Part shown: piece by piece, positions 8,684 to 16,574 of the stretch | Layout: each line of letters starts with the position of its first letter | Numbering within the stretch: position 1 is the stretch's first letter | Program-made: the position numbers and the translations under genes | The notes under the pieces: generated by a model | Seen by the model: only the letters and a program-made list of their open reading frames with translations | Databases searched by the model: none | What the model was told of the DNA's origin: nothing | From: Bradyrhizobium guangdongense | GTDB lineage: Bacteria > Pseudomonadota > Alphaproteobacteria > Rhizobiales > Xanthobacteraceae | Assembly (NCBI RefSeq): GCF_004114975.1 | Contig: NZ_CP030051.1 | Span: 2,356,001-2,420,000, forward strand | Direction: 5' to 3' | Length of the DNA: 64,000 nucleotides

Positions 8684-9814
8684 ATGAAGAACGTTTGGGC
8701 CAAATCAGGCGAGCAAGAAAACCTCAGTAGCTGGGGACTGGCCACCGCGATCGGGCTGCTTGTGGTCGCATTTGTGGTGGAGCGTGTGGCACCGCCGGAG
8801 CGCCAGGCGCGACTCGCCGAAAAGTCACCCGCTCGTGCCGCTAGAGCCGGCGCACAAGATAGAGGAGAAGAGCGCGGCCGGCATGCCACCTCTCCGTCAG
8901 AGATCCCCGCGAAGGGATGGAAGGATATCCTGCTGCGGGTCTATTCCGACGTCTCGAAGCACCGCATCTTAGCCCTCGCTGCAGGCATGACCTACTACAG
9001 CATACTTGCCATTTTTCCCGCGATCGCGGCGCTGGTTGCGGTTTACGGACTGTTCTCCGATCCCATGACCATCGGCAAACACCTCGATCAGCTCGGCGGA
9101 TTCCTGCCGGGCGGGGCGCTGGAGGTTGCGAGAGAGCAACTGACCCGCGTGGCGTCAAAGGGCTCCCACACGCTCGGCATCACTTTCCTGATCGGACTGG
9201 CAACATCTCTCTGGAGTGCGAACGCGGCCATGAAGTCGCTTTTCGACACCATGAACATCGTCCATGGAGAGGACGAGAAGCGCGGCTTCTTCAAGCTGAA
9301 TGCTGTTTCGCTGAGCTTCACGATCGGGGGTATATTATTCATCCTAGCGGCTCTTGGCGCCATCGTCGCTGTTCCGGTGCTCCTCAACTATGTAGGCTTG
9401 TCCAATACCGCCGACCTTCTACTTCGTATCGGCAGATGGCCTGCGATGTTTCTGGTACTCACGCTGGCCTTGGCCTTGATCTACCGATACGGCCCGAGCC
9501 GGGAAGCCGCCCAATGGCGCTGGGTGACGTGGGGTAGCGCGATCGCCGCGCTGCTTTGGCTGGCGGTCTCCGGCTTGTTTTCCTGGTACGCTGCCAGTTT
9601 TGGCAAGTTCAATGAGACGTACGGTTCGCTTGGGGCCGTCATTGGCTTCATGACCTGGCTATGGATTTCGGCCATCGTCGTCCTCCTTGGCGCCGAAATC
9701 GATGCCGAGATGGAGCATCAGACCGCTCGCGACACAACGACCGGGCCTCCAACCAATCTGGGCGCACGGGGCGCACGCGTCGCTGACACGGTGGGCGCCG
9801 CGCAAGGCCGGTGA
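8684..9814 (+). CDS. YihY/virulence-factor BrkB family membrane protein
   Basis: This 376-residue inner-membrane protein starts at the ATG at 8684, with GGAGAG just upstream. A first hydrophobic segment (about 13-30) and a basic linker precede the YihY core. The core begins KDILLRVYSDVSKHRILALAAGMTYYSILAIFPAIAALVA and contains about six membrane helices. The late motif FGKFNETYGSLGAVIGFMTWLWISAIVVLLGAEIDAEMEHQT is the family hallmark. The molecular role is unsettled; it is often described as a putative transporter. It begins a cluster of envelope-stress genes. Confidence 0.9.
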   Translation: MKNVWAKSGEQENLSSWGLATAIGLLVVAFVVERVAPPERQARLAEKSPARAARAGAQDRGEERGRHATSPSEIPAKGWKDILLRVYSDVSKHRILALAAGMTYYSILAIFPAIAALVAVYGLFSDPMTIGKHLDQLGGFLPGGALEVAREQLTRVASKGSHTLGITFLIGLATSLWSANAAMKSLFDTMNIVHGEDEKRGFFKLNAVSLSFTIGGILFILAALGAIVAVPVLLNYVGLSNTADLLLRIGRWPAMFLVLTLALALIYRYGPSREAAQWRWVTWGSAIAALLWLAVSGLFSWYAASFGKFNETYGSLGAVIGFMTWLWISAIVVLLGAEIDAEMEHQTARDTTTGPPTNLGARGARVADTVGAAQGR

Positions 9815-9867
9815 AGGACAGTTGGTGGAGATCATCCGCCGTCGTACGCCTGCTTCTTGCCTGCCAT

Positions 9868-11793
9868 TCACGACAATGCTGTTGGCCGGGATCCCTTCTG
9901 GGCTTCAGCCACACACACATCTACAGCAGCTCGCAGCGAACTGACGTAATAATCAGCCCCCACGGCCATCTGCACTGCTTTATCTTTGAGAACCTCGTCA
10001 TCGGCGGGCCATAACCCGACGAGAAGGGGGGTATCAGGGAGCCTGCGCCTCAGTCGCTGCAGCAAATAGCGCAAATGCGAAGGATTGCCCTGGATGTCAA
10101 GGTACGAGATGCAAACCATTGCAACACCCGTTACCTCCAAAGAGCTGATCCCTTCTCGCGACGCCTCATGATAGCTCGCCACCCTTGCTCCGAGACCGTG
10201 CTTGTCGAGCAGTTGCGCCAGCATCGCAGCCGCGGATTCGTCGAGGGGACCTTTGCCCGCAAGGCATAACACCGGCCGCTCGCCCTGCCACGGGGCCGAG
10301 AGCGAGCGGGGGTTCAAGATGGTCTTCGGCGGAGGCGATTCCGCAATGCGTTGCTGGTCTTTCGGAGTTCCAGCCGGCGGCTCTCCGGAGGAAGGCGGAT
10401 GGCCGTCATCGTAGGTCGACAGCTCGCTTATCAGGCCGAGGATCGTATTCCTGACCTTCTCCAGTTGCCGGTGACCGATCGCGCCGCGTTCCGCGTCATT
10501 CGCAGCAAGCTGCAAGCCCTTGAGCGCAACCTCGTCGTAGTAGGAAGACAAGGAGCGCTTGTCCAACAGGAGCTCCGCATGGTCTTGAGCCTCGTCGGCA
10601 TCTCCTGCCAGGATTCGCTGATAGAAGCTCTCGACCGGGGTCAGCGGTGGCCGATCACCAAGCAGAACGTCAAGAAATTCAAGCCGGTCCACGTATCTGC
10701 CAAGAACGACCAGGCACAATGTCAGAGGCATCGAAAGCACTAGTCCGATCGATCCCCAGAGCCAGCTCCAGAAAATGGCGGAAACGACGACCGCAAAAGG
10801 CGAGAGGCCGGTGCTGTGGCCGTAGAGAACCGGTTCAACGCCTTGGCTCACCAGCAGTTCGACCACCACGTAGAGTGCGGCCGTCCAAATCGCCATGGAC
10901 CAGCCGGGGTCAACCGCCGTTGCAAGTGCGATGGGCAGGCCTGCCGACATGAACGAGCCGATGTAGGGCACAAATCGCAGCAATGCGGAAAGAATGCCCC
11001 AGAGAATTGGGTTGGGCACACCGATCAAATAAAGGCCTGATCCGATGACGAGTCCGAATGCCGAATTCAACCCAAGTTGTGCCAGGAAATAGCGGCTCAA
11101 TCGTTTGGCGGCGTCATCCATCGCCACGGTCGTCCGATGCAAATCCGTGGAGCCGAACAATCGGATCATACGATCGCGCAAATCCTCCTTCTGCAGCAGC
11201 ACAAAAATGGCGACGACCACAATGATCCCGAATGTGGCGAATGGTGACAGGACCGGCGACAGATATTTTTCCAACAGCGCTAACGGATTTGATGGCTGGG
11301 CACCGGGCGCTGGCTGCTCGCGAGGGGGGGAGTCGGCCCTCGGCGTCGAAGGCGGCGTTGTGGAGGTTTGCCCAGACTTTACGTCATAACCAAAATGCTC
11401 AACTACGCCTGATATCTTATCCAAGGCTAACTCCCGCACGGTCAAGACCTTCTTCTCGATCGTCGAAGCATATTCCGGGGCATGACGCGTCAATTGCGCG
11501 ACCTGAGATCCGATGATGGTGCCGATGACAGCGATGATCCCGATCGCAAAGAGGACGGCGATGAGAACCGACGGGATCCGGCCAAGCCGCAACCGGCGAA
11601 GGAAGTTCACCAGTGGAGACAGCACGAACGATAGAAGAACCGCGACGGTGATCGGTACGAGCACCTCTCTTGCAAAATAGAGCGCAGCTACGATGATGAC
11701 GCCAATCTGCAGCGATAAGATGGTCGAAGCCGGACTGGCGGCGGCTGGGACATTTTCTTCTTCCCAGGACGGGGAGCGATCCGCATGAGACAT
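9868..11793 (-). CDS. AI-2E family (PerM-like) transporter with extra C-terminal domain
   Basis: This is a 641-residue protein. Residues from about 15 to 370 form the AI-2E/PerM permease: two early helices (IGVIIVAALYFAREVLVPIT and VLLSFVLSPLVNFL), a soluble segment, then helices with LRFVPYIGSFMSAGLP and the block GVEPVLYGHSTGLSPFAVV. A cytosolic region of about 270 residues follows. Its end (RPVLCLAGKGPLDESAAAML to GADYYVSSLRAAVDV) resembles a Rossmann or B12-binding-like fold without a cobalamin His motif. The ATG at 11793 is favoured over a TTG at 11859 because it has AGGG upstream and lies downstream of a stress-type promoter at 11842-11866. Confidence 0.88.
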   Translation of the reverse strand: MSHADRSPSWEEENVPAAASPASTILSLQIGVIIVAALYFAREVLVPITVAVLLSFVLSPLVNFLRRLRLGRIPSVLIAVLFAIGIIAVIGTIIGSQVAQLTRHAPEYASTIEKKVLTVRELALDKISGVVEHFGYDVKSGQTSTTPPSTPRADSPPREQPAPGAQPSNPLALLEKYLSPVLSPFATFGIIVVVAIFVLLQKEDLRDRMIRLFGSTDLHRTTVAMDDAAKRLSRYFLAQLGLNSAFGLVIGSGLYLIGVPNPILWGILSALLRFVPYIGSFMSAGLPIALATAVDPGWSMAIWTAALYVVVELLVSQGVEPVLYGHSTGLSPFAVVVSAIFWSWLWGSIGLVLSMPLTLCLVVLGRYVDRLEFLDVLLGDRPPLTPVESFYQRILAGDADEAQDHAELLLDKRSLSSYYDEVALKGLQLAANDAERGAIGHRQLEKVRNTILGLISELSTYDDGHPPSSGEPPAGTPKDQQRIAESPPPKTILNPRSLSAPWQGERPVLCLAGKGPLDESAAAMLAQLLDKHGLGARVASYHEASREGISSLEVTGVAMVCISYLDIQGNPSHLRYLLQRLRRRLPDTPLLVGLWPADDEVLKDKAVQMAVGADYYVSSLRAAVDVCVAEAQKGSRPTALS

Positions 11794-11841
11794 GGCGGCC
11801 CTATGAGGCAGGCACCCCGCAAGCGGCGCGGCGCTTAGCCG

Positions 11842-11866
11842 AACCCGCCGTTCTTCCAAACGTTCC
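11842..11866 (-). promoter_or_regulatory. Candidate EcfG general-stress promoter
   Basis: On the minus strand GGAAC (11866-11862) is separated by 16 nt from GGTT (11845-11842), close to the alphaproteobacterial EcfG consensus GGAAC-N16/17-CGTT. It lies about 50 bp before the ATG at 11793 of the AI-2E-type gene. Confidence 0.5.
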
Positions 11867-12014
11867 CACGCCCGCAGTCATCGTTTGGGATCCGCAGACG
11901 GGTGATGGCCATAAGCAAGGAGCTCCGACTTTTGTGCCAGTCCAAGAGGCCTCGCGTCTACCCACACCCTCTCTGGCGCCGGGTTCAGCGCAACGCTTGC
12001 AGGGGCGGCGGATA

Positions 12015-12039
12015 GGAACACCCCGGTCTCCTCCAAGTT
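12015..12039 (+). promoter_or_regulatory. Candidate EcfG general-stress promoter
   Basis: GGAAC (12015-12019), a 16-nt spacer and AGTT (12036-12039) match the EcfG pattern with one change in the -10 element. The yidB start codon is 31 bp downstream. Confidence 0.5.
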
Positions 12040-12069
12040 CAACTTCTCAACCTGTTGAGGAGCCCTAAG

Positions 12070-12521
12070 ATGAGCCGCGGAATGCCCTCCATGACCGCAC
12101 TTCTCGGAATGCTGGCGATTGCCGGGTATCAGAATCGCGACAAGCTGGCGGAGTTGCTTAGAGGGCCAGGCGCTGGATCGCTGGAGCCAACCGCCAGCAG
12201 CCGCTCGGCGGCCTTCTCGGAAATCTTACAGGTATGTTGAGCGGCGCGGGCGTTGCGGGCCTGCTTCAAGGAGGAATTGGCGAACTCCTGGAAAACTTCA
12301 ACCAGAATGGCCATGGAGACACGGCCAAGTCTTGGGTCAGTTCTGGGCCAAACAAGGAGATTTCGCCCCCGCAGCTCCGGGAAGCAATCGGGCCCGAAGT
12401 GTTGGACAAGCTCGAGAAGGAGACCGGGCTCTCTCAAGAAGAAATCCTCGCAAGGCTATCGCGTGAGCTGCCACAGGCGATCGACAAGTATACGCCCGAG
12501 GGGCGCCTACCAAACTCATAG
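12070..12521 (+). pseudogene. YidB family (DUF937) protein, frameshifted
   Basis: The start at 12070 has GAGGAG upstream and encodes SRGMPSMTALLGMLAIAGYQNRDKLAELL, the YidB N-terminus. Around 12155-12200 the coding sense moves to another frame, where PLGGLLGNLTGMLSG (from 12201) leads into GLLQGGIGELLENFNQNGHG, the SPPQLREAIGPEVLDKLEKE block and the end TPEGRLPNS. Both halves are well conserved, so the break is recent, or it is a sequencing error in the Gly/Ala-rich linker. YidB proteins are small soluble proteins of unclear role, often in stress regulons. Confidence 0.8.
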
Positions 12522-12559
12522 CCGTTGAACTGTCCCCCATCGATTATCAGGAGTGGAGC

Positions 12560-12823
12560 ATGAGCATTATTTGGACGGTTATCATCGGCTTTATCGCAGG
12601 CGTGATCGCAAAATTCATCATGCCGGGTGACAACGAACCCTCAGGGTTCATCCTTACGACTATTCTCGGCATCGTCGGCGCCTTCGTTGCCACCTATCTT
12701 GGCCAAGCACTTGGCTGGTACCGTCCAGGAGAGGGTGCCGGACTCATTGGTGCCGTGTTCGGCGCCATGATTGTGCTCTTTGTGTATGGCCTATTCGCTG
12801 GGCGACAAAGGAGCGCGATCTGA
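12560..12823 (+). CDS. GlsB/YeaQ/YmgE family stress membrane protein
   Basis: This 87-residue, three-helix inner-membrane protein starts with SIIWTVIIGFIAGVIAKFIMPG, continues with GFILTTILGIVGAFVATYLGQALGWY and ends with GLIGAVFGAMIVLFVYGLF. The conserved glycine-zipper pattern identifies the transglycosylase-associated (GlsB/YeaQ) family. GGAG lies 7 nt before the ATG. It follows the YidB gene by 38 bp in the same direction, so the two may be co-transcribed. Its last codons overlap copy B of the dispersed repeat, so the natural C-terminus may have been altered. Confidence 0.9.
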   Translation: MSIIWTVIIGFIAGVIAKFIMPGDNEPSGFILTTILGIVGAFVATYLGQALGWYRPGEGAGLIGAVFGAMIVLFVYGLFAGRQRSAI

Positions 12824-12897
12824 AAAGCAAAAGGCCAGGCTTCTTGCTGAGCAAGTATGTTGCCTCAACTATGTTGCCTGATGAGTTCGCGGGAGCG
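12792..12897 (+). repeat. Dispersed repeat, copy B
   Basis: This is the partner of 7420-7509, with a few substitutions and a 16-bp insertion that duplicates TATGTTGCCT. It overlaps the last 32 bases of the GlsB gene in a different frame. Read in the frame of copy A it gives SLGDKGARSEKQKARLLAEQVCCL followed by a stop. Confidence 0.8.
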
Positions 12898-12931
12898 TGC
12901 CGCCGTCAGCACGCACCTGCGATAACGCTCA

Positions 12932-13666
12932 TCAAGAAGACTTCACCTCGGCACGCGCTGCTGCGGCAGCATCCGAGCCAGTTTGCTTGAGGCGGTCCAC
13001 CAGTTCCGCGCCGGTGTCGCTGATCTCTGCGACGACGGTGTCCGAAGCTTCCCGGAGAGCCTGCGAGACTGCACCGGCGCGTCGATTCAGATCCGCCTTC
13101 AGGTCGTCGCTGACGTCGCCGATATACTTGTTCTCCATATCGGACGCGCGAAACGCGCCCGCAACTGCAGCCCCGATCGCGACACCCACGAAACCGAGCA
13201 CGAGGGGCTGCCGTTCAAGCATATCGGCAAGCGACGATTTTGCGCTGTTGACGGTTTGTCTGTCCGGAAACGAACTGCCGAGTTTGCTGAATTGCTCCTG
13301 CGCGAAGGCGAGGCCCTCGTCGAAACGGTCGCGGACGTTGTCGGCAGCTCCCGAGACAGCATCGGAACCGGCAGCGGTGGCGCCACGAAACGTGTCTCCG
13401 ACGCCCATCGACCTGTCGTCGTCCATTTCAGGTGCGGTCGGAGGCGCCACAGTCTGCTTGACGGCGGATGCCGCCGACCTGAGACCGCCCGTTGCAGCGT
13501 CGGCGGTTGATGTAACGGTCTCTGTCGCCGATCGGGCCGCACTCTTGACCCTTTGGTCGCCGGCGAGCAACCAGAGCGCTCCTCCCCCGATCAGCGCGGC
13601 GGCAAGGGGGTTTTCCCTGGCGGCGATCACCAAACTGTCCATAAAGCTGGTTTTTGTGCTGGTCAT
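12932..13666 (-). CDS. DUF883-like stress protein
   Basis: This 244-residue Ala-rich protein begins with a short amphipathic stretch and a hydrophobic Gly segment (NPLAAALIGGGALWLLAGDQ, about 19-38). A long helical region follows, with ATETVTSTADAATGG and similar repeats. A second small hydrophobic segment (PLVLGFVGVAIGAAVAGAF) sits at about 150-170, and the tail is again helical. This pattern matches ElaB/DUF883-like and rhizobial nutrient-deprivation-induced proteins. Its ATG overlaps the stop of the upstream gene (ATGA at 13663-13666). It is the last gene of a four-gene operon. Confidence 0.65.
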   Translation of the reverse strand: MTSTKTSFMDSLVIAARENPLAAALIGGGALWLLAGDQRVKSAARSATETVTSTADAATGGLRSAASAVKQTVAPPTAPEMDDDRSMGVGDTFRGATAAGSDAVSGAADNVRDRFDEGLAFAQEQFSKLGSSFPDRQTVNSAKSSLADMLERQPLVLGFVGVAIGAAVAGAFRASDMENKYIGDVSDDLKADLNRRAGAVSQALREASDTVVAEISDTGAELVDRLKQTGSDAAAAARAEVKSS

Positions 13667-14079
13667 CGCACCATTCCCTTCACGGTATCCTCATCCTTTT
13701 CGAGCTGGCCGATCGTTTCCCGGGGGGCCAGATGTCGCGCATCAAGGCGGTTGATACCGATGGCAACCAGCACCGCGGCGATCACCGCCGCGATGATTGC
13801 TGAGGTCAGATAGGAAACCGGCGGCGACCATCCCGCGGAGATCAATGCTGCGGACAAGGCGAAAAGCGCCATGACGATCGCCGGGATCACCAAAACGGCG
13901 CCGCCTACGATTAGGCCTAACGCCCCGGCGATCTTCTGAAGCTTGTCGCCGAGCTCCGCTTTTGCCAGGTCTATTTCATTCTGGAACAGCTTGGCGAACT
14001 GCGACATGGCATCGGCGAGCAGTGTTGAGATAGCCCTGAATTCGCCCTGGCTGGTTTTGATGTCGCGCTCGATGCTCAT
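13663..14079 (-). CDS. Holin-superfamily-III-like (Phage_holin_3_6) membrane protein
   Basis: This 138-residue protein has a helical N-terminus (DAMSQFAKLFQNEIDLAKAE) that is characteristic of the family. Two close membrane helices follow (GALGLIVGGAVLVIPAIVMALFALSAALI and YLTSAIIAAVIAAVLVAIGI). Chromosomal members are not phage lysis proteins and often sit beside DUF3618/DUF883 genes. It overlaps both neighbours by 4 bp, so the set is translationally coupled. Confidence 0.8.
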   Translation of the reverse strand: MSIERDIKTSQGEFRAISTLLADAMSQFAKLFQNEIDLAKAELGDKLQKIAGALGLIVGGAVLVIPAIVMALFALSAALISAGWSPPVSYLTSAIIAAVIAAVLVAIGINRLDARHLAPRETIGQLEKDEDTVKGMVR

Positions 14080-14756
14080 GGTACGGTGCTGCCCTGTGCC
14101 GACGAGGTTTGTTTCGTATTAGAGCTGCCCTGGGTGGATTCCTGAGCCCAGGCTTGTTGGCCCGCCCCGAACGAGCTCCCGCCCGGCTGCTGACCCTCTC
14201 CCGAAGACGAACTGCCCGTCATCTTGCTCTGCCCCGCGGATGAGGACTGCCCTCCTGATGCCTTCAAGAAGCGCACGGCGGCGAAGCCTGCCAGCACTGA
14301 TATCCCGAGAAAGGCGGCGGGCTGACGTTTGGCAAAATCGGTGGCACCCTCGAGGAGATCTCTGAAGCTTCCTTCCCGGATCTTCTGCGCAGAGTTCTCG
14401 ACATAGTCGGCGGCGGAATCGATTCCCCGCGCCGCAAACGGCACGTCTGCCTCAAACGCGCGGGCGGCTTCGCGAATATTGCCTGCCAGGCGCTCGATGA
14501 ATTCGGCGCCGGAGCGCTGCTGCTCGCGAGCCTGGCTCTGGATCTGGTCAACGGCCCCGTCCGCGACGCTCTTCGCGGCATCTGCGGCCTCCCCGAACTT
14601 GTCCCGTGCAAGACCGGCCGATGCCTGGAAAGCATCGCCCGCGCGCTGCTTCATCTCCGCTCCGGCATCGCTAAGCTGTTCTTTGAAATCATTCGCGGTG
14701 CCCCTGTTCTGGTTCTTCCCGAATTCAGTGACGTTGTGTGGGTCCAAATCGCTCAT
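14076..14756 (-). CDS. Nutrient-deprivation-induced-like protein
   Basis: This 226-residue protein is dominated by an alpha-helical region rich in Ala, Gln and Glu (AGDAFQASAGLARDKFGEAA and similar). A single hydrophobic segment (PAAFLGISVLAGFAAVRFLKAS) lies near 145-166. The tail is low-complexity Ser/Gly/Gln. This architecture is seen in rhizobial 'nutrient deprivation-induced' proteins, whose biochemical role is unknown. It lies 12 bp downstream of the DUF3618 gene and overlaps the next gene by 4 bp. Confidence 0.65.
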   Translation of the reverse strand: MSDLDPHNVTEFGKNQNRGTANDFKEQLSDAGAEMKQRAGDAFQASAGLARDKFGEAADAAKSVADGAVDQIQSQAREQQRSGAEFIERLAGNIREAARAFEADVPFAARGIDSAADYVENSAQKIREGSFRDLLEGATDFAKRQPAAFLGISVLAGFAAVRFLKASGGQSSSAGQSKMTGSSSSGEGQQPGGSSFGAGQQAWAQESTQGSSNTKQTSSAQGSTVP

Positions 14757-14768
14757 GACGGTCTTCCT

Positions 14769-15728
14769 TCAAGTGTTGGTTTGAGAGGGGCTAAAGGCAG
14801 CTTTGACCACGTCTTCGGCTGCCTCTTTCAAAGTGTCCGCCATGTTCTGCGTCATACGGCTGGCATGGCTGCCGAGATCAGCCTCGGTGACCTTTTGCGT
14901 CGCAGCATCGGCTGCAGATGTGGTCGCGTTTTTCACCACCTCGAATCCGGATTGCGCGGCAGCAGCCGCAGCCTGCCTCATTCCGTCACTTGCCCCGCCC
15001 ATCACCTTGGCTTCAGCCTTCGTCTCGGGAAGGGCGGCAGCAATGATGGCGCCGAGCGCGATGCCCAAGCCTCCAATCAGCGCGGCATTGTCGCCGATGG
15101 TCTGTCGGGCCTGCTCAGGCGCGTTCGCAGCGGCACCCTTGGCTGCGTCCATGCTGCTCTTGAGTTTTTCACTTGCGAAGTTGGCAGCCTGCGCCGCGCT
15201 CGCCCGCAGATCCGAGGCAAGACCAGCGGCCTTGTCCTGCGCGTCAGCAGCCGACCCGGCGGCTCGGCTTTGGGCGGAGGATAGTGTCTCCCTGGCCTCA
15301 CTATGCATGGCCCGGGCGACCTCCGTCACGTCCCCAAGCATCTGCTCCGCTTTGTCCATGACCGGACCGGTGACGTCTGCCGCGCGATCCCGCAGAGTCT
15401 TCGAAGTCAGGGCCAGCCCGGCCCCGATCATGAGAAGCGGCAGCGGCGTACCTCGCACCAGGCGGAGCAGCGGGAAACCCACTGCGGCGCCCGCGGCCAC
15501 CGCGCGCATCGGATTGTCCATGATTTGCTGCTTGAGCCCGTCGACCCAACTCTGGGTCTTTTGGCTGACATATTCGGTGACTTCGGATTTGATGTGCTGC
15601 GGGGAGACCTTATGGCGAATGTCGTCAGCGGTGTCCGATATCTGCTCTTTCAGCAGACTTACCGTAGTCGCCAGCTCTGCGCGTGTGCGCTCAGACTCGC
15701 GTCTCAACTCCTCCACCGATCGCGTCAT
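14769..15728 (-). CDS. DUF3618 domain protein
   Basis: The N-terminal DUF3618 signature is clear: VEELRRESERTRAELATTV, then ISDTADDIRHKVSPQHIK. Two hydrophobic stretches follow (RAVAAGAAVGFPLLRLV and LPLLMIGAGLALTSKTL, about 75-110). The rest of the 319 residues is a long Ala-rich helical region with a further hydrophobic Gly/Ala segment (AALIGGLGIALGAIIAAAL). Such proteins are thought to sit at the membrane with a coiled cytosolic or periplasmic arm. It is the first gene of the operon and has a stress-type promoter about 50 bp upstream. Confidence 0.85.
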   Translation of the reverse strand: MTRSVEELRRESERTRAELATTVSLLKEQISDTADDIRHKVSPQHIKSEVTEYVSQKTQSWVDGLKQQIMDNPMRAVAAGAAVGFPLLRLVRGTPLPLLMIGAGLALTSKTLRDRAADVTGPVMDKAEQMLGDVTEVARAMHSEARETLSSAQSRAAGSAADAQDKAAGLASDLRASAAQAANFASEKLKSSMDAAKGAAANAPEQARQTIGDNAALIGGLGIALGAIIAAALPETKAEAKVMGGASDGMRQAAAAAAQSGFEVVKNATTSAADAATQKVTEADLGSHASRMTQNMADTLKEAAEDVVKAAFSPSQTNT

Positions 15729-15779
15729 CGATCCACCCTCATATTTCTCTTTGTCCTATTTCTCTCGAATTTAAGGACG

Positions 15780-15804
15780 AACTCACGCTATATTGAATCG
15801 TTCC
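15780..15804 (-). promoter_or_regulatory. Candidate EcfG general-stress promoter
   Basis: On the minus strand GGAAC (15804-15800), a 16-nt spacer and AGTT (15783-15780) repeat the geometry seen at 12015-12039. The predicted start of transcription lies about 45 bp before the DUF3618 ATG at 15728. Confidence 0.55.
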
Positions 15805-16574
15805 TCAGGGATCGTCTTGGTCGTGCTTGTTGCGACGTAACCGTGCTTTGAAGAGCGGCTAATCCGCCCACCCTGTCCATGTAATTTTGGAGCGATAGAG
15901 CTCGCGCCGCGTGCCCGCCCGCGACCTGGACGTTTTAGCCGACGACCTTTGACAGCGCGGCCGAACTATCGGGGAGAACAGGCGTTTACCGACCAGGCAG
16001 ACGCGTTCGACTATTTCCGCGCCTACACCGTCCGAGCTTGCAAGCGCGGCCGATGCCGAAGGGCCGGATGAAGCACCTGCAGCTTGTGGTCGGCCGGCTC
16101 TATAGCCTGATGCGCGCTAGCGTGAGCGCGATAGCGAAGGAGCGGTATGAGCGGTAGTCCAAGATCGGATGCGCTCCGCGTCGCGGCAGGTCTGTAATGC
16201 AGCGCGATCACTTATAACCGGGTATGACAGTTTTAGCGGCTATCAGTCACATCGTGGAGCGGCGCAAGCCGCCCGTGCCGTGCTGTCAAAGCGCTGTTGT
16301 CGATAGTTCTGTCAGGACGTGCTTGGTCACGTCCGGTCGTATGCCTGCAATATCTCTGATATTGGCGTTGCGATCTTATGTTCGCGCCATGAAAACTCAG
16401 AGGTAGAAAGAATGTCGCCTAGGCCCCCACCGAGCATTTTAACGGCACATCGGGTGAGTCAATCGAATGTAACCAGGCCGAACTGAATTGCCTCGCATCG
16501 ATAAGGGCACTGGCTCGCATTGTCCCAACGGTTAAGAGCTATGCGAGCCAGCGCCGATGGGCGAAAGAGCAGCC
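15805..16574. other. Gene-poor gap
   Basis: About 770 bp lie between the stress operon promoter and the interrupted binding-protein gene. Short frames exist on both strands, but none has a family-like sequence, a good ribosome site or consistent codon use. Nothing further is supported. Confidence 0.5.

Noticed and set aside
13663..14079. Prophage, based on the holin-like gene
   Set aside because: No other phage genes are near. Chromosomal holin-superfamily-III proteins often sit with DUF3618/DUF883 stress genes.
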